A stretch of DNA of 64,000 bases from Streptomyces prunicolor NBRC 13075 (GTDB lineage Bacteria; Actinomycetota; Actinomycetes; Streptomycetales; Streptomycetaceae). Shown one piece after another: positions 26,160-34,335 of the stretch; positions within the stretch are counted from its first letter, which is position 1; each line of letters opens with the position of its first letter. Made by a program: the position numbers and the translations under genes. A model generated the notes under the pieces. The model worked only from the letters and a program-made list of their open reading frames with translations, did no database searches and was not told the origin of the DNA. The stretch is from positions 1 through 64,000 of the forward strand of contig NZ_BARF01000096.1 of assembly GCF_000367365.1 (NCBI RefSeq). Reading direction: 5' to 3'.

Positions 26160-26243
26160 GCCTTGACCGGAAGAGCGGACGCGGACGCGCGTGGCGGGTC
26201 GGCGGGAGTGTCAGCGGGCGTGTGTGCCCGGGCCGGTCAAGGC
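26160..26243 (-). promoter_or_regulatory. 11-bp long-range stem in the erm leader
   Basis: GCCTTGACCGG (26160-26170) and CCGGTCAAGGC (26233-26243) are exact reverse complements separated by 62 nt. In the minus-strand transcript this stem lies between the leader ORF and the erm start, and its distal arm is within the leader ORF, so ribosome position on the leader could change the fold. Confidence 0.55.
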
Positions 26244-26324
26244 ACCGGGGCTGCGGCGGATGCGGATCGCATGCGTGCAGCTCCGGTTGAGACCGGAGTT
26301 GATGATCGCGTTCGCGGCTGACAT
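26211..26324 (-). CDS. putative 37-aa erm leader peptide
   Basis: An ATG at 26324 opens a 37-codon frame (MSAANAIINSGLNRSCTHAI..., ending GPGTHAR) that ends 97 nt before the erm start. Erm genes are classically induced by macrolide-dependent ribosome stalling on a leader peptide that frees the methyltransferase RBS. Here the leader lies over a hairpin (26281-26298) and one arm of an 11-bp stem (26160-26243). A -10-like TAGCGT (26332-26337) and -35-like TTGCCC (26355-26360) with 17-nt spacing put the transcription start at or next to the ATG, so translation would be leaderless. The context supports the call; the peptide itself matches no leader that I know. Confidence 0.5.
   Translation of the reverse strand: MSAANAIINSGLNRSCTHAIRIRRSPGALTGPGTHAR
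26281..26298 (-). promoter_or_regulatory. 7-bp hairpin within the erm leader ORF
   Basis: CTCCGGT and ACCGGAG (26281-26287 and 26292-26298) pair perfectly with a 4-nt loop. The hairpin falls in the leader codons for NSGLNRS and may belong to the attenuator. Confidence 0.5.
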
Positions 26325-26331
26325 GTGGGGA

Positions 26332-26360
26332 ACGCTAGGGGGTTCGGGTGGGGTGGGCAA
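26332..26360 (-). promoter_or_regulatory. candidate leaderless promoter of the erm transcript
   Basis: On the minus strand TTGCCC (26355-26360) and TAGCGT (26332-26337) are separated by 17 nt, and the leader ATG starts 7 nt after the -10. This fits a SigA-type promoter giving a leaderless mRNA. Confidence 0.45.
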
Positions 26361-26434
26361 CGGGATTTTCTTGGTGGGGAGCGCCATCCGGGGCCGGGGG
26401 GGGTGCGGTTGTTCGGCGAGTGCGCGCCTGTGGG

Positions 26435-26462
26435 GGCTGGTCGCGCAGTTCCCCGCGCCCCT
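26435..26462. repeat. 28-nt intergenic repeat, copy 1
   Basis: The sequence beginning GGCTGGTCGCGCAG and ending CCCCGCGCCCCT is identical over 28 nt to the copy at 30667-30694. I recall the same core from intergenic regions of other Streptomyces genomes. It lies between the erm leader and the sugar-binding protein gene. Confidence 0.8.
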
Positions 26463-26492
26463 AAAAGACAAAGAAGAAGGGGCATCAGCTCA

Positions 26493-27776
26493 TCAGCGTT
26501 GGTATCTCGCCAGTACCAAGTTGCCGTCCCTCTCCAGGCGTTGGCGTAGTTCGGTGAGGGTGATCACTCCGCTGTAGTACTCCTGGAACGCCGGGGTTGC
26601 CACCTTGTCCTTCCATTCCGGGTAGCCGCGTACGGACTGTGCCGGTGCAGAGTTGAGGTCTCCGGCCAGGGCCGTACCGGTCGCCCAGTCGTCCTTGGTG
26701 GTGTGGAGGGCCGGGGACTTGAGGGCCTGGGTTCCGGTGGGGAGCATCCAGTCGCCCAGGGCCAGGCGGACCATGTTCTTGGGCTGGAGGAGGAAGTCGA
26801 TGAACTCGGCGGCCTGCTTCTTGTGGGGGCTGTCCTCGGCGATGGACAGGGTCTGCGGGCTGACGCCCTGGGTGAGGCCGTCGGCGCCGGCCGGGGCGGG
26901 CAGGACCTGCCAGTCGAAGCCCTTCGGTGCCTGTTGCACGATCTGCTGGCGGTAGGAGATGCCGAGCGGGATCATCGCGTACTTGCCGCCGAAGAACCCG
27001 GGGAGCGTGTCCGAGCCGCCACTGCCCAGGGTCGTGGGTGAGGCGCTGTGGTCCACGTCCACCTGGTCGTGGATCGTGCGGGGGACGACCTGGTCGGCCT
27101 TATCGAAGCGGATGGTCACCTTGCCGTCCGTACCCCGGTGGAAGAGTTCACCGCCGGCCGACAGCGACAGGTTGAGCGTGGCGGACACCGGCTCCTTGAG
27201 CGGCCAGGCCACGCCGTACTTGCCGTCGCCGCTCAGCCGCCGGGTGATGTCCCTGAACTCGGGCCAGCTCCAGGGGTGTTCGGGGGTCGGGATGCGGACG
27301 CGGGCCTTCTTCAGCCAGGTGGCGTTGGCGATGAGTACGCGTGGCTCCTGGAGGAAGGGGACGCCGTAGATCCCGTCCCCGAAGGTCGCCGTGTCCCAAC
27401 TGCGCTGCGGGATGTCGGACTTGAGTCGGGCGGGCAGCAGGTTCCGGAGGTCGGCGAGGTAGCCGCCGTAGGCGAAGTCCGCGAGGTCGTCGGAGGCGTC
27501 GTGGATGATGTCCGGCGCCTCGCCGCCCTCGAAGGAGGTGAGGAGTTGGTCGTGGACGCTGTCCCAACTGCCCTGGACGTACTCGACCTTGACGTCCGGG
27601 TGGGTCGCGTTCCACTCCTTCACCAGTTCCTTGTTGGCGGTGACGGACTCGTCCTGCCAGGCCAGGGACTGGAAGCGGAGGGTGATCCGGCCGTTCGCCG
27701 AGCCGTTTCCGCCGCCGCCCGTGCAGCCGGCGAGGAGCAGGGTCAGGACGAGGGCGAGGATCCAGCGGGTTCGCAT
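26493..27776 (-). CDS. sugar ABC transporter substrate-binding lipoprotein (family 1)
   Basis: A 427-aa extracellular solute-binding protein. The signal peptide ends in the lipobox LLAGC (MRTRWILALVLTLLLAGC), so it is a lipoprotein. The mature part starts with ITLRFQSLAWQDE and has EWNATHPDVKVEYVQG and DIIHDASDDLADFA, a typical carbohydrate-binding family 1 pattern. The ATG at 27776 overlaps the preceding permease stop (TGATG), giving a three-gene operon in the unusual order permease-permease-binding protein. Oligosaccharide uptake is likely; the sugar cannot be inferred. The operon has no ATPase gene, so a shared ATPase such as MsiK should power it. Confidence 0.9.
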   Translation of the reverse strand: MRTRWILALVLTLLLAGCTGGGGNGSANGRITLRFQSLAWQDESVTANKELVKEWNATHPDVKVEYVQGSWDSVHDQLLTSFEGGEAPDIIHDASDDLADFAYGGYLADLRNLLPARLKSDIPQRSWDTATFGDGIYGVPFLQEPRVLIANATWLKKARVRIPTPEHPWSWPEFRDITRRLSGDGKYGVAWPLKEPVSATLNLSLSAGGELFHRGTDGKVTIRFDKADQVVPRTIHDQVDVDHSASPTTLGSGGSDTLPGFFGGKYAMIPLGISYRQQIVQQAPKGFDWQVLPAPAGADGLTQGVSPQTLSIAEDSPHKKQAAEFIDFLLQPKNMVRLALGDWMLPTGTQALKSPALHTTKDDWATGTALAGDLNSAPAQSVRGYPEWKDKVATPAFQEYYSGVITLTELRQRLERDGNLVLARYQR

Positions 27777-28633
27777 CAGTTCTTCACCGCCCCGGTCAAC
27801 ATGCCGCCGGTGAGCCGCCGTTGGATCAGCGCGAAGACGATCAGCGAGGGCAGGGTCGCGAGGAACGCGGCGGCGGCCAGCGGGCCGAGGTCGGCGACGC
27901 CCTCCGCGCCGATGAAGTGGGTGAGGACGACCGGGAGGGTCTGTTTCTCCGGGGTCTTGAGGAGGACCAGCGCGAAGAAGAACTCGTTCCACGCGGTGAC
28001 GAACGCGAACAGCGCCGTCGCCACGATTCCCGGCGCGAGCAGCGGTGCCGTCACCGACACGAGTGTGCGGAGCTTTCCGGCTCCGTCGACCGCTGCCGCC
28101 TCCTCCAACTCCGGTGGCACCGCGCGTACATAGCCGACCAGCATCCACAGCGCGAACGGCAGTGACCACACCACGTACACCAGCACCAGCCCGGCCAGGG
28201 AGTCGATCAGCCGCAGGTTCTTCAGCACCAGGAACAGCGGGATGATCACCAGCACGAACGGGAACGCCTGGCTCACCACCACCCACCCGGTCGCGGCCCG
28301 CGCGAGCAGTGTCCGACGCCGGGCCATGACCCACGCCATCGGTGTCGCGATCACCACGGCGATCAGTGCGGCCCCGAGCGCGGCGAGCAGGGAGTTCAAC
28401 GCGGAGTGCAGCAGCGGCTGTTCGTCGAAGGCCTGGCGGAAGTTGGCGAGGGTGGGGTGCCTCGGGATCCAGGTGGGGTGCAGACTGCCCAGCTCTCGCG
28501 GGGACTTGAACGCGGTGGAGATCAGCCAGAGGAGGGGGAAGGCGAGGAAGACGAGGTAGGCGAGCAGGGCGATGTACTGGCCGGCGCGGGCCCCGGTGCT
28601 GGTCTTCATACCCGATGTACCGCTGGTCCTCAT
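27776..28633 (-). CDS. carbohydrate ABC transporter permease, MalG/CUT1 type
   Basis: A 285-aa permease with about six TM helices, beginning after a short Thr/Ser-rich cytoplasmic N-terminus (MRTSGTSGMKTSTG). The EAA loop is present as EEAAAVDGAGKLRTLVSV. The ATG at 28633 overlaps the upstream permease stop (TGATG) and has AGGGGA upstream; the ATG at 28609 is less likely. It forms the channel with the 316-aa partner encoded before it. Confidence 0.9.
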   Translation of the reverse strand: MRTSGTSGMKTSTGARAGQYIALLAYLVFLAFPLLWLISTAFKSPRELGSLHPTWIPRHPTLANFRQAFDEQPLLHSALNSLLAALGAALIAVVIATPMAWVMARRRTLLARAATGWVVVSQAFPFVLVIIPLFLVLKNLRLIDSLAGLVLVYVVWSLPFALWMLVGYVRAVPPELEEAAAVDGAGKLRTLVSVTAPLLAPGIVATALFAFVTAWNEFFFALVLLKTPEKQTLPVVLTHFIGAEGVADLGPLAAAAFLATLPSLIVFALIQRRLTGGMLTGAVKN

Positions 28634-29580
28634 GAGTCGTCCCCTCCCCTCAGGCGGCCGACGAGGAAGACGGCCAGGAGCACCGAGATCACCGCGACCA
28701 TCACGCATCCCATCGCCGCCGCGTAGCCGAACTGGCCGTAGCGGAAGGCCTCTTCATAGGCGAAGAGCATGGGCAGCCGGGTGCGGCCGCCGGGTCCGCC
28801 GTTGGTCAGGACGTAGACCAGGGCGAAGGAGTTGAAGTTCCAGATCAGGTTGAGCGCGGTGATCGCCAGCGCCACCGGTCTGAGGGCGGGCCAGGTGACC
28901 GTGCGGAAGCGGCGCCAGGCTCCGGCGCCGTCGACCGCCGCGGCCTCGTGGAGTTCGCGCGGAGTGTTCTGCAGTCCGGCGAGGAGGGCGACCGTCGTCT
29001 GGGGCATGCCCGCCCAGATGCCGACGACGATGACTGCGGGCAGCGCGGTCGTGAGGCTGCTGAGCCAGTCGCGGCCGTTCCCGAGGCCGAGGTTGCGCAG
29101 GGTCTCGTTGAGGATGCCGGCGTCCGGGTTGTAGACGATGCGCCACATGATGCCGACGACGACCTCGGGCATCGCCCACGGGACGATCGCGAGCGCCCGG
29201 GCGAGCCAGCGCAGCCGTAGGTCCTGGTTGAGCAGCAGGGCGAGGCCGAGGGCGAGCAGGAACTGCGGGACGGTCACCCCGACCGCCCACACCAGGCCGA
29301 TGCGGAACGACTCCCAGAACAGCGTGTCGTGCAGCAGATCCCGGAAGTTGAGACCGCCGATCCACTGGGTGGGCGCGGTGCGGCCCGACTGTGAGTCGGT
29401 GAAGGCCAGCAGGACGCCGTAGAGGAGGGGGCCGACGCTGAGCACGAGGATCGGGATCAGGGCGGGTAACACCAGGAACCAGGCCGCGTGGTCGGAGCCG
29501 CGTTGCTGCCGGTCCCGGCTCGGCGCGCGGTTCGGTGGTCTCCGCGCCTCCGTCACCGATACCCCCGTCACCGATGTCAT
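28630..29580 (-). CDS. carbohydrate ABC transporter permease, MalF/CUT1 type
   Basis: A 316-aa permease and the first gene of the operon. A polar N-terminus of about 30 residues precedes the first helix (AAWFLVLPALIPILVLSV), and the ATPase-contact loop is HEAAAVDGAGAWRRFRTVTWP. Start ATG 29580 has AAAGGGGC 8 nt upstream. It pairs with the MalG-type permease and the lipoprotein downstream. No LacI-type regulator gene is next to the operon. Confidence 0.9.
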   Translation of the reverse strand: MTSVTGVSVTEARRPPNRAPSRDRQQRGSDHAAWFLVLPALIPILVLSVGPLLYGVLLAFTDSQSGRTAPTQWIGGLNFRDLLHDTLFWESFRIGLVWAVGVTVPQFLLALGLALLLNQDLRLRWLARALAIVPWAMPEVVVGIMWRIVYNPDAGILNETLRNLGLGNGRDWLSSLTTALPAVIVVGIWAGMPQTTVALLAGLQNTPRELHEAAAVDGAGAWRRFRTVTWPALRPVALAITALNLIWNFNSFALVYVLTNGGPGGRTRLPMLFAYEEAFRYGQFGYAAAMGCVMVAVISVLLAVFLVGRLRGGDDS

Positions 29581-29751
29581 GGAATCAGCCCCTTTGCACG
29601 GCCCGGTCGGGCCCCGTCATGGTCGTGAACACGTCGTGCCGCGTCAAGACACCGCGCATGCCCTCCCACCTGTGCGAATGGGACACTGGCCGTCGGATGG
29701 CGGGAACCCGACGCCGTACGCACACGCACAGGGATCACTCGGAGGCGGACG

Positions 29752-30615
29752 ATGGACGAGGCACGGGCGCGGGACGTACTGGCCGCGGCGGACGTACTGC
29801 CCGGTCCGGCGCGGGACGCGCGGCTCCTCGCCCTCGGCGAGAACGCGGTGTTCGCCGCGGGTGACCTGGTCGTCAAGGTGGGACGTGACGCCGAACTCCT
29901 CGACCGTGCCCGGCGCGAGCTGGATGTCGCGGTGTGGCTGGCCGAGGCGGGCGTCCCGGCGGTGCGGGCTGCCGAGCCGAAGGCGCGCCTGGTCGAGGGG
30001 CACCCGGTGACGGTGTGGCACCGGCTGGCCGATTCCGTACGCCCCGCCGACGCCCGGGATTTGGCCGAACTGCTACGGGTCGTCCATGCCCTCCCCTCTC
30101 CTCCTTTCGATCTCCCGCCCCGTGAGCTGCTGGGCGGGGTGGAGCGCTGGCTGCGGCTCGCGGGCGCTGCGATCGATCCGGCGGACGCGGCGTATCTGCG
30201 GGAGCGGCGCGACGGTTTCGCGGCTGCGGCCGCCGCGCTTACGCCGCACCTGCCGCCGGGCCCTATCCACGGTGACGCGCTGCCTCGCAATGTGCATGTC
30301 GGGCCGGACGGGCCGGTGTTGGTCGATCTGGAGACTTTCTCCGCGGATCTGCGTGAGCACGATCTGGTGGTGATGGCTCTGTCCCGCGACCGGTATGCCT
30401 TTCCTGCCCGGGCCTACGACTCGTTCACCGAGGCGTACGGGTGGGATGTGCGGGAGTGGGATGGCTGTGGGGTGCTGCGCGGCGCCCGGGAGACGGCCAG
30501 CTGCGCGTGGGTTGCCCAGCATGCGCCGAGCAACCCTGAGGCGCTTGTTGAGTTCCGGCGGCGGGTGGCGTCTTTGCGGGACGGGGACGAGACGGTGCGG
30601 TGGTTTCCGTTCTGA
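29752..30615 (+). CDS. aminoglycoside phosphotransferase-fold (APH) kinase
   Basis: A 287-aa protein of the APH/choline kinase fold. The N-lobe has VFAAGDLVVKVGRD with the ATP-binding Lys, and the catalytic loop is PIHGDALPRNVHV (H-G-D...N) followed by LVDLETFS with the metal-binding Asp in the DFG position. The ATG at 29752 has GGAGG 6 nt upstream. The family includes antibiotic kinases, but most Streptomyces members have unknown small-molecule substrates. It is divergent from the sugar transporter operon and alone on its strand. Confidence 0.85.
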   Translation: MDEARARDVLAAADVLPGPARDARLLALGENAVFAAGDLVVKVGRDAELLDRARRELDVAVWLAEAGVPAVRAAEPKARLVEGHPVTVWHRLADSVRPADARDLAELLRVVHALPSPPFDLPPRELLGGVERWLRLAGAAIDPADAAYLRERRDGFAAAAAALTPHLPPGPIHGDALPRNVHVGPDGPVLVDLETFSADLREHDLVVMALSRDRYAFPARAYDSFTEAYGWDVREWDGCGVLRGARETASCAWVAQHAPSNPEALVEFRRRVASLRDGDETVRWFPF

Positions 30616-30666
30616 GCGCCTATTGATGGGGGCCTGTCGGTATTCGGGCGACTGACGGCGCTCTGT

Positions 30667-30694
30667 GGCTGGTCGCGCAGTTCCCCGCGCCCCT
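30667..30694. repeat. 28-nt intergenic repeat, copy 2
   Basis: Identical over 28 nt to positions 26435-26462. Here the repeat is followed by GGGGCGC/GCGCCCC-type complementary runs that could fold, and it lies between the convergent APH and exonuclease genes. Confidence 0.8.
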
Positions 30695-30735
30695 TTGGGG
30701 CGCTTCCCCTCAGGGCGCTTTCAGAGCTCGCCGGG

Positions 30736-31458
30736 TCAGACCGTCTCGTCCTCCAGCTCCCGCAGCGGCCACGTGCCGTCGATCACCGCGTCCTGGTCGC
30801 CCTTGCGGCGTAGGAAGCTCTGGAAGTCGGCGGCCCATTCCGCGTACCACTCGATCTGGCGGCGGTGCAGTTCGGCCGGGCCGAGGGCGGCGACCTTGGG
30901 GTGGCGGTCGGCTATCGCGCCGGCCAGGCGGGCTGCGGCGAGGGCGTCGGCCGAGGCGTCGTGTGCGGAGTCGAGGACCACGCCGTACTCCAGGCAGACC
31001 GCTTCGAGGTTGCGCTTGCCGCGGCGGTAGCGGTCGACGGAGCGGTCGATCGTGTACGGGTCGATGACCGGGGCCGGGTCGGTGCCGCCCAGGCGGTCGC
31101 GCAGGGACGGGAGTCCGTGTCGGCGCAGCTCGGCGGAGAGCAGGGTGAGGTCGAAGGCCGCGTTGTAGGCGACGACGGGGACGCCCGTCTTCCAGTACGT
31201 CACGAGGACGTCCGCGATCGACTCGGCCACCTCGTCGGCCGGGCGGCCCTCGGCGGTGGCGCGCTCATTGGTGATGCCGTGCACGGCGACGGCGTCCGCC
31301 GGGATCTCCACGCCGGGATCCGCCAGCCACTCCCGACGGCCCGCCGGCCGTCCGCCCCTGACCTCTATGACCGCGCCCGTGACGATGCGCGCCTCGCGCG
31401 GCTCGGTCCCCGTCGTCTCCAGGTCGAAGCCGATGAGCAGCTCCTGGTGCCAGGCCAT
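30736..31458 (-). CDS. DEDDh-type 3'-5' exonuclease
   Basis: A 240-aa DnaQ-fold exonuclease. ExoI is GFDLETTGTEP (D and E metal ligands near residues 11 and 13), ExoII is VVAYNAAFDLTLL and ExoIII is DSAHDASADALAAARLA with the catalytic His and Asp. It has no polymerase or UvrC-like fusion, so it is a stand-alone nuclease of the DNA polymerase III epsilon-like group used in repair or nucleic acid turnover. The C-terminal ~60 residues (ELHRRQIEWYAEWAADFQ) are typical of the Streptomyces form. Confidence 0.9.
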   Translation of the reverse strand: MAWHQELLIGFDLETTGTEPREARIVTGAVIEVRGGRPAGRREWLADPGVEIPADAVAVHGITNERATAEGRPADEVAESIADVLVTYWKTGVPVVAYNAAFDLTLLSAELRRHGLPSLRDRLGGTDPAPVIDPYTIDRSVDRYRRGKRNLEAVCLEYGVVLDSAHDASADALAAARLAGAIADRHPKVAALGPAELHRRQIEWYAEWAADFQSFLRRKGDQDAVIDGTWPLRELEDETV

Positions 31459-31581
31459 GACGGCCCCCCTTCTCGGTGGTGCTTTCCCCCAGTGGTCTCC
31501 ACGATCGCATGAGCCACTGACAATCCGATGGCCGTGTTCCGCTTAGCGGCGGACCGGCCCCCGGTCCCGGCCTCGGACAGG

Positions 31582-32823
31582 TCAGGACACCGGTCGCGAA
31601 TCCGCCCACATCTGCTCGAACTCATCGCGATAGGTGGGGAAAAGTGCGCTGTCATCCATTTCGTCCGACTTGACGAGTCGGCTGCCGTTCCGCAGCACCA
31701 GCACCGGTGCTTCCATGCCGCGGCTGCGGCGCAGATAGGACTGCACGACGGCTATGCCGTCCGTGCCGTCGCCGTCGACGAGGTACGCCGTGAAGCGGGG
31801 CGTCTCGTCGAAGACCTGGATCTCGAAGGCCCCCGGGTCGCGCAGCCGGGACCGCACCCGGCGCATGTGCAGGATGTTCATCTCGACGGCGCGGCTCAAC
31901 TCGCCCCGCTTGATGCCGAGTTCACGCTCGCGTCGCTTCACCGCGCTGGAGGCGGGGTTGAGGAAGAGCAGGCGCGCCCGGCAGCCCGACTCGGCGAGGC
32001 GGACCAGTCGGCGGCCGGAGAAGTTCTGGACGAGCAGGTTGAGGCCGATGCCGATGGCGTCGACGCGGCGGGCCCCGCCGAAGATGTCCTCGGCCGGGAA
32101 CTGCCGCATCAGCCGCACCCGGTCGGGGTGCACGGCGACCACGTCCGCGAAGCGGTCGCCGATCAGCTCCTCGACCGCGTCGACGGGCAGCCGGCGCGCC
32201 GAGGGCACGTCGCTGCCGGCGCCGAGGGTCTCCAGGAGTTTCGCGGAGGCCCGCTCGGCCTGGTTGAGGACGGCCTCGGACAGGGCGCGGTTGCGGGAGA
32301 CGACGTTGCGGGTCACTTCCAGTTCGTCCAGGGCGAGTTCGACGTCCCGGCGCTCGTCGAAGTACGGCTCGAAGCACGGCCAGTGCTGCACCATCAGCTC
32401 GCGCAGCTGCGGCAAGGTCAGGAAGCTGATGACGTTGTCGTCGGCCGGGTCGAGCAAGTAGCCCTTGCGGCGGCTGACTTCGCGTACGGCGACCGCGCGC
32501 TGCACCCACTCCTGGCCGGCCGGACCGGCCGCGGCGACCACCCACTCGTCGCCGTGGACGGGTTCGTAGATGGGACGCAGTACGGCGGCCACGACCGCGC
32601 GCAGCCGCTGCTCGACCAGGTTCAGCCAGATGTAGGCGCGGCCGGCTCGCTGGGCGCGCGTACGCACCTCGCGCCAGGCGTCGGCGTCCCACTCCAGCTC
32701 CGGACCGATGGATCCAGCCGCGTCCATCGGACGTGCCAGGGACACCGCGCCGGGCGGGACTTCTGCGGAGTTCCCCTCGTGACCCTCGTCACCAGGGGGC
32801 AACTCCAGCCCTCCCGAGCCCAC
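31582..32823 (-). CDS. SAV2148-family HEPN domain protein
   Basis: A 413-aa soluble protein conserved in Streptomyces. The opening (MGSGGLELPPGDEGHEGN, then PMDAAGSIGPELEWD) and the region REVRTRAQRAGRAYIWLNL match the SAV2148 group. A HEPN-like helical domain includes RNVVSRNRA near residues 172-180. HEPN RNases usually have R-phi-x3-H; here Arg replaces the His, so RNase activity may be lost (inference). The C-terminal part (LLFLNPASSAVKRRERELG) is of unknown function. The GTG at 32823 starts it, with GGAAGG upstream. It is transcribed alone or with the exonuclease gene 123 nt downstream. Confidence 0.82.
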   Translation of the reverse strand: MGSGGLELPPGDEGHEGNSAEVPPGAVSLARPMDAAGSIGPELEWDADAWREVRTRAQRAGRAYIWLNLVEQRLRAVVAAVLRPIYEPVHGDEWVVAAAGPAGQEWVQRAVAVREVSRRKGYLLDPADDNVISFLTLPQLRELMVQHWPCFEPYFDERRDVELALDELEVTRNVVSRNRALSEAVLNQAERASAKLLETLGAGSDVPSARRLPVDAVEELIGDRFADVVAVHPDRVRLMRQFPAEDIFGGARRVDAIGIGLNLLVQNFSGRRLVRLAESGCRARLLFLNPASSAVKRRERELGIKRGELSRAVEMNILHMRRVRSRLRDPGAFEIQVFDETPRFTAYLVDGDGTDGIAVVQSYLRRSRGMEAPVLVLRNGSRLVKSDEMDDSALFPTYRDEFEQMWADSRPVS

Positions 32824-32927
32824 CCGTGCACCGCCTTCCGCTCCCCCGAGCTCTCCCCAGTCTCAACGATCAAGGAAGGGTACTCCGGGACCGGTCGGCG
32901 GTGCAGCCGGATGGACAGGGTCGTTTC

Positions 32928-34244
32928 TCAACTTCCGCCGTTCACATTGCCGTTCTGGTTCGCGAGGGCGGGCGGAGTGAGCGGATTCATAGCGGTGACG
33001 TCACGCGGGGCGATGGAGAATCCCTGCCAGTGGACCGGCATCGGCTGCTGGTCCTCGTCGCGGGCGATGTGGTGGAAGCCGACGTTCACCCAGACCACGG
33101 GGTGCGTGAGGGTCTGTCCGTTGACCCACTTGTCGACCTGCTTCGGGTGCCCCGCACCGCAGTTGGGCAGGTTGTCGCTGGCGAACTGCTCGCACTTGTT
33201 GTATTCGGTGAAGTACACGTCGTGCGTGGTGAAGCTGCGGCCCGGGTACTTGGTGGTGGCGCCGGGGACTATCTCGTAGGACCGGGCGTGGTTGTCCTTG
33301 TTCTTGCCGGTCGCGCTGACGACGCGCCACCAGCGCATATTCTTTGCGTCGCCCGCGAGTTCCTTGGTGACCTTGGTCAACGTGGTTTTGTTGGTGGGGG
33401 TGTTGGCGCCGCGCGGGGTGACCTTGGAGTCGTACTGCTCGACCCGGCCCTTGGAGGAGCCGTCGAGGGCGAAGTCCAACTTCCAGAAGACGTCGTGCTG
33501 GTGGCTCGTCGCGTATGCCTTGGCGCCCTTGCCGAGCGGCCAGCCGCGGCCGTCGCCCGCGTCGTAGTCGTAGGGCGAAAGGCTGCCGGTGGCACCGACG
33601 TTCATGTTGATGGTGCCGTCGTCCTGGAAGCGCCACTCGGTGATGTACTCGTACCAGCCGACCTGGTTGACCGTGTAGACGAGGAAGTCCTTGCCCTGGG
33701 TCTGGAAGACCTTGTTGGCGCTGTCGCCCTGCATCCGGAAGGCGTGACCGCGCGAACGGGTCGTCGTACAGAGGCCCTTGACGTTCGGGTGGGCCGGGTC
33801 CTGGGCGTCGGGGACCTTGACGGTCTTGATGGTGCCGCCGGGACATTCGCCGGGCTGCATGTTCATCAGGCCGGTGCCGAAGCCGTACTGGGTGAGGTCG
33901 CTGTACTCGTTCTTGCCGTCGTCGTACGGGACATGGATCTGGGCGAGCTTCGCGTCGGCGAGCACCTTGATGGGGGTGGCCTGGCCGGGCGGCTGGTAGG
34001 AGATGTTCTCCAGGACGAGGCCGGCCTCGCGCTCGTAGTGCCAGCACATCCGCCAGGTGGTGCCGGTGGAGAGCTTCTGCTCGATGGTGTAGGCGGCGCT
34101 GCAGCCGGGTGCGGCGGCGGCCGGGGCGGCCTTCGTCTGGGCGGCGGCCGGGCCCGCGCCGGCCGTGGCACCGGCGGCCAGGGTGGCGAGGGCGAGCCCG
34201 ACGGCCCCCCGCCTGCGGGCACGGCTGATTCTGTTGACGCGCAT
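32928..34244 (-). CDS. secreted copper amine oxidase catalytic domain (stand-alone)
   Basis: A 438-aa secreted protein with a signal peptide (RRRGAVGLALATLAAGATAGAGPAAA). The body matches only the catalytic D4 domain of copper amine oxidases: QIHVPYDDG...SDLTQYGFG carries the probable base Asp116, VGWYEYITEW aligns with VGNYDYIFDW of the family so that Tyr198 is the topaquinone precursor, GATG follows, H248-Q-H250 would bind Cu and FHHIARDEDQ near 395 gives the third His. The usual Asn before the topaquinone Tyr is Trp here. Family members are normally 600-700 aa with N-terminal D2/D3 domains, which are encoded by the next gene upstream. It would oxidise primary amines outside the cell. Confidence 0.78.
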   Translation of the reverse strand: MRVNRISRARRRGAVGLALATLAAGATAGAGPAAAQTKAAPAAAAPGCSAAYTIEQKLSTGTTWRMCWHYEREAGLVLENISYQPPGQATPIKVLADAKLAQIHVPYDDGKNEYSDLTQYGFGTGLMNMQPGECPGGTIKTVKVPDAQDPAHPNVKGLCTTTRSRGHAFRMQGDSANKVFQTQGKDFLVYTVNQVGWYEYITEWRFQDDGTINMNVGATGSLSPYDYDAGDGRGWPLGKGAKAYATSHQHDVFWKLDFALDGSSKGRVEQYDSKVTPRGANTPTNKTTLTKVTKELAGDAKNMRWWRVVSATGKNKDNHARSYEIVPGATTKYPGRSFTTHDVYFTEYNKCEQFASDNLPNCGAGHPKQVDKWVNGQTLTHPVVWVNVGFHHIARDEDQQPMPVHWQGFSIAPRDVTAMNPLTPPALANQNGNVNGGS

Positions 34245-34335
34245 GGAGAAGTGACTCCCTTACAGGAGAAGCAAGTTGGGACAGTGGACGAAGAGCGGCG
34301 CGATCCGCGCGGACGGCGCGGTCGGTCCAGGCGGG

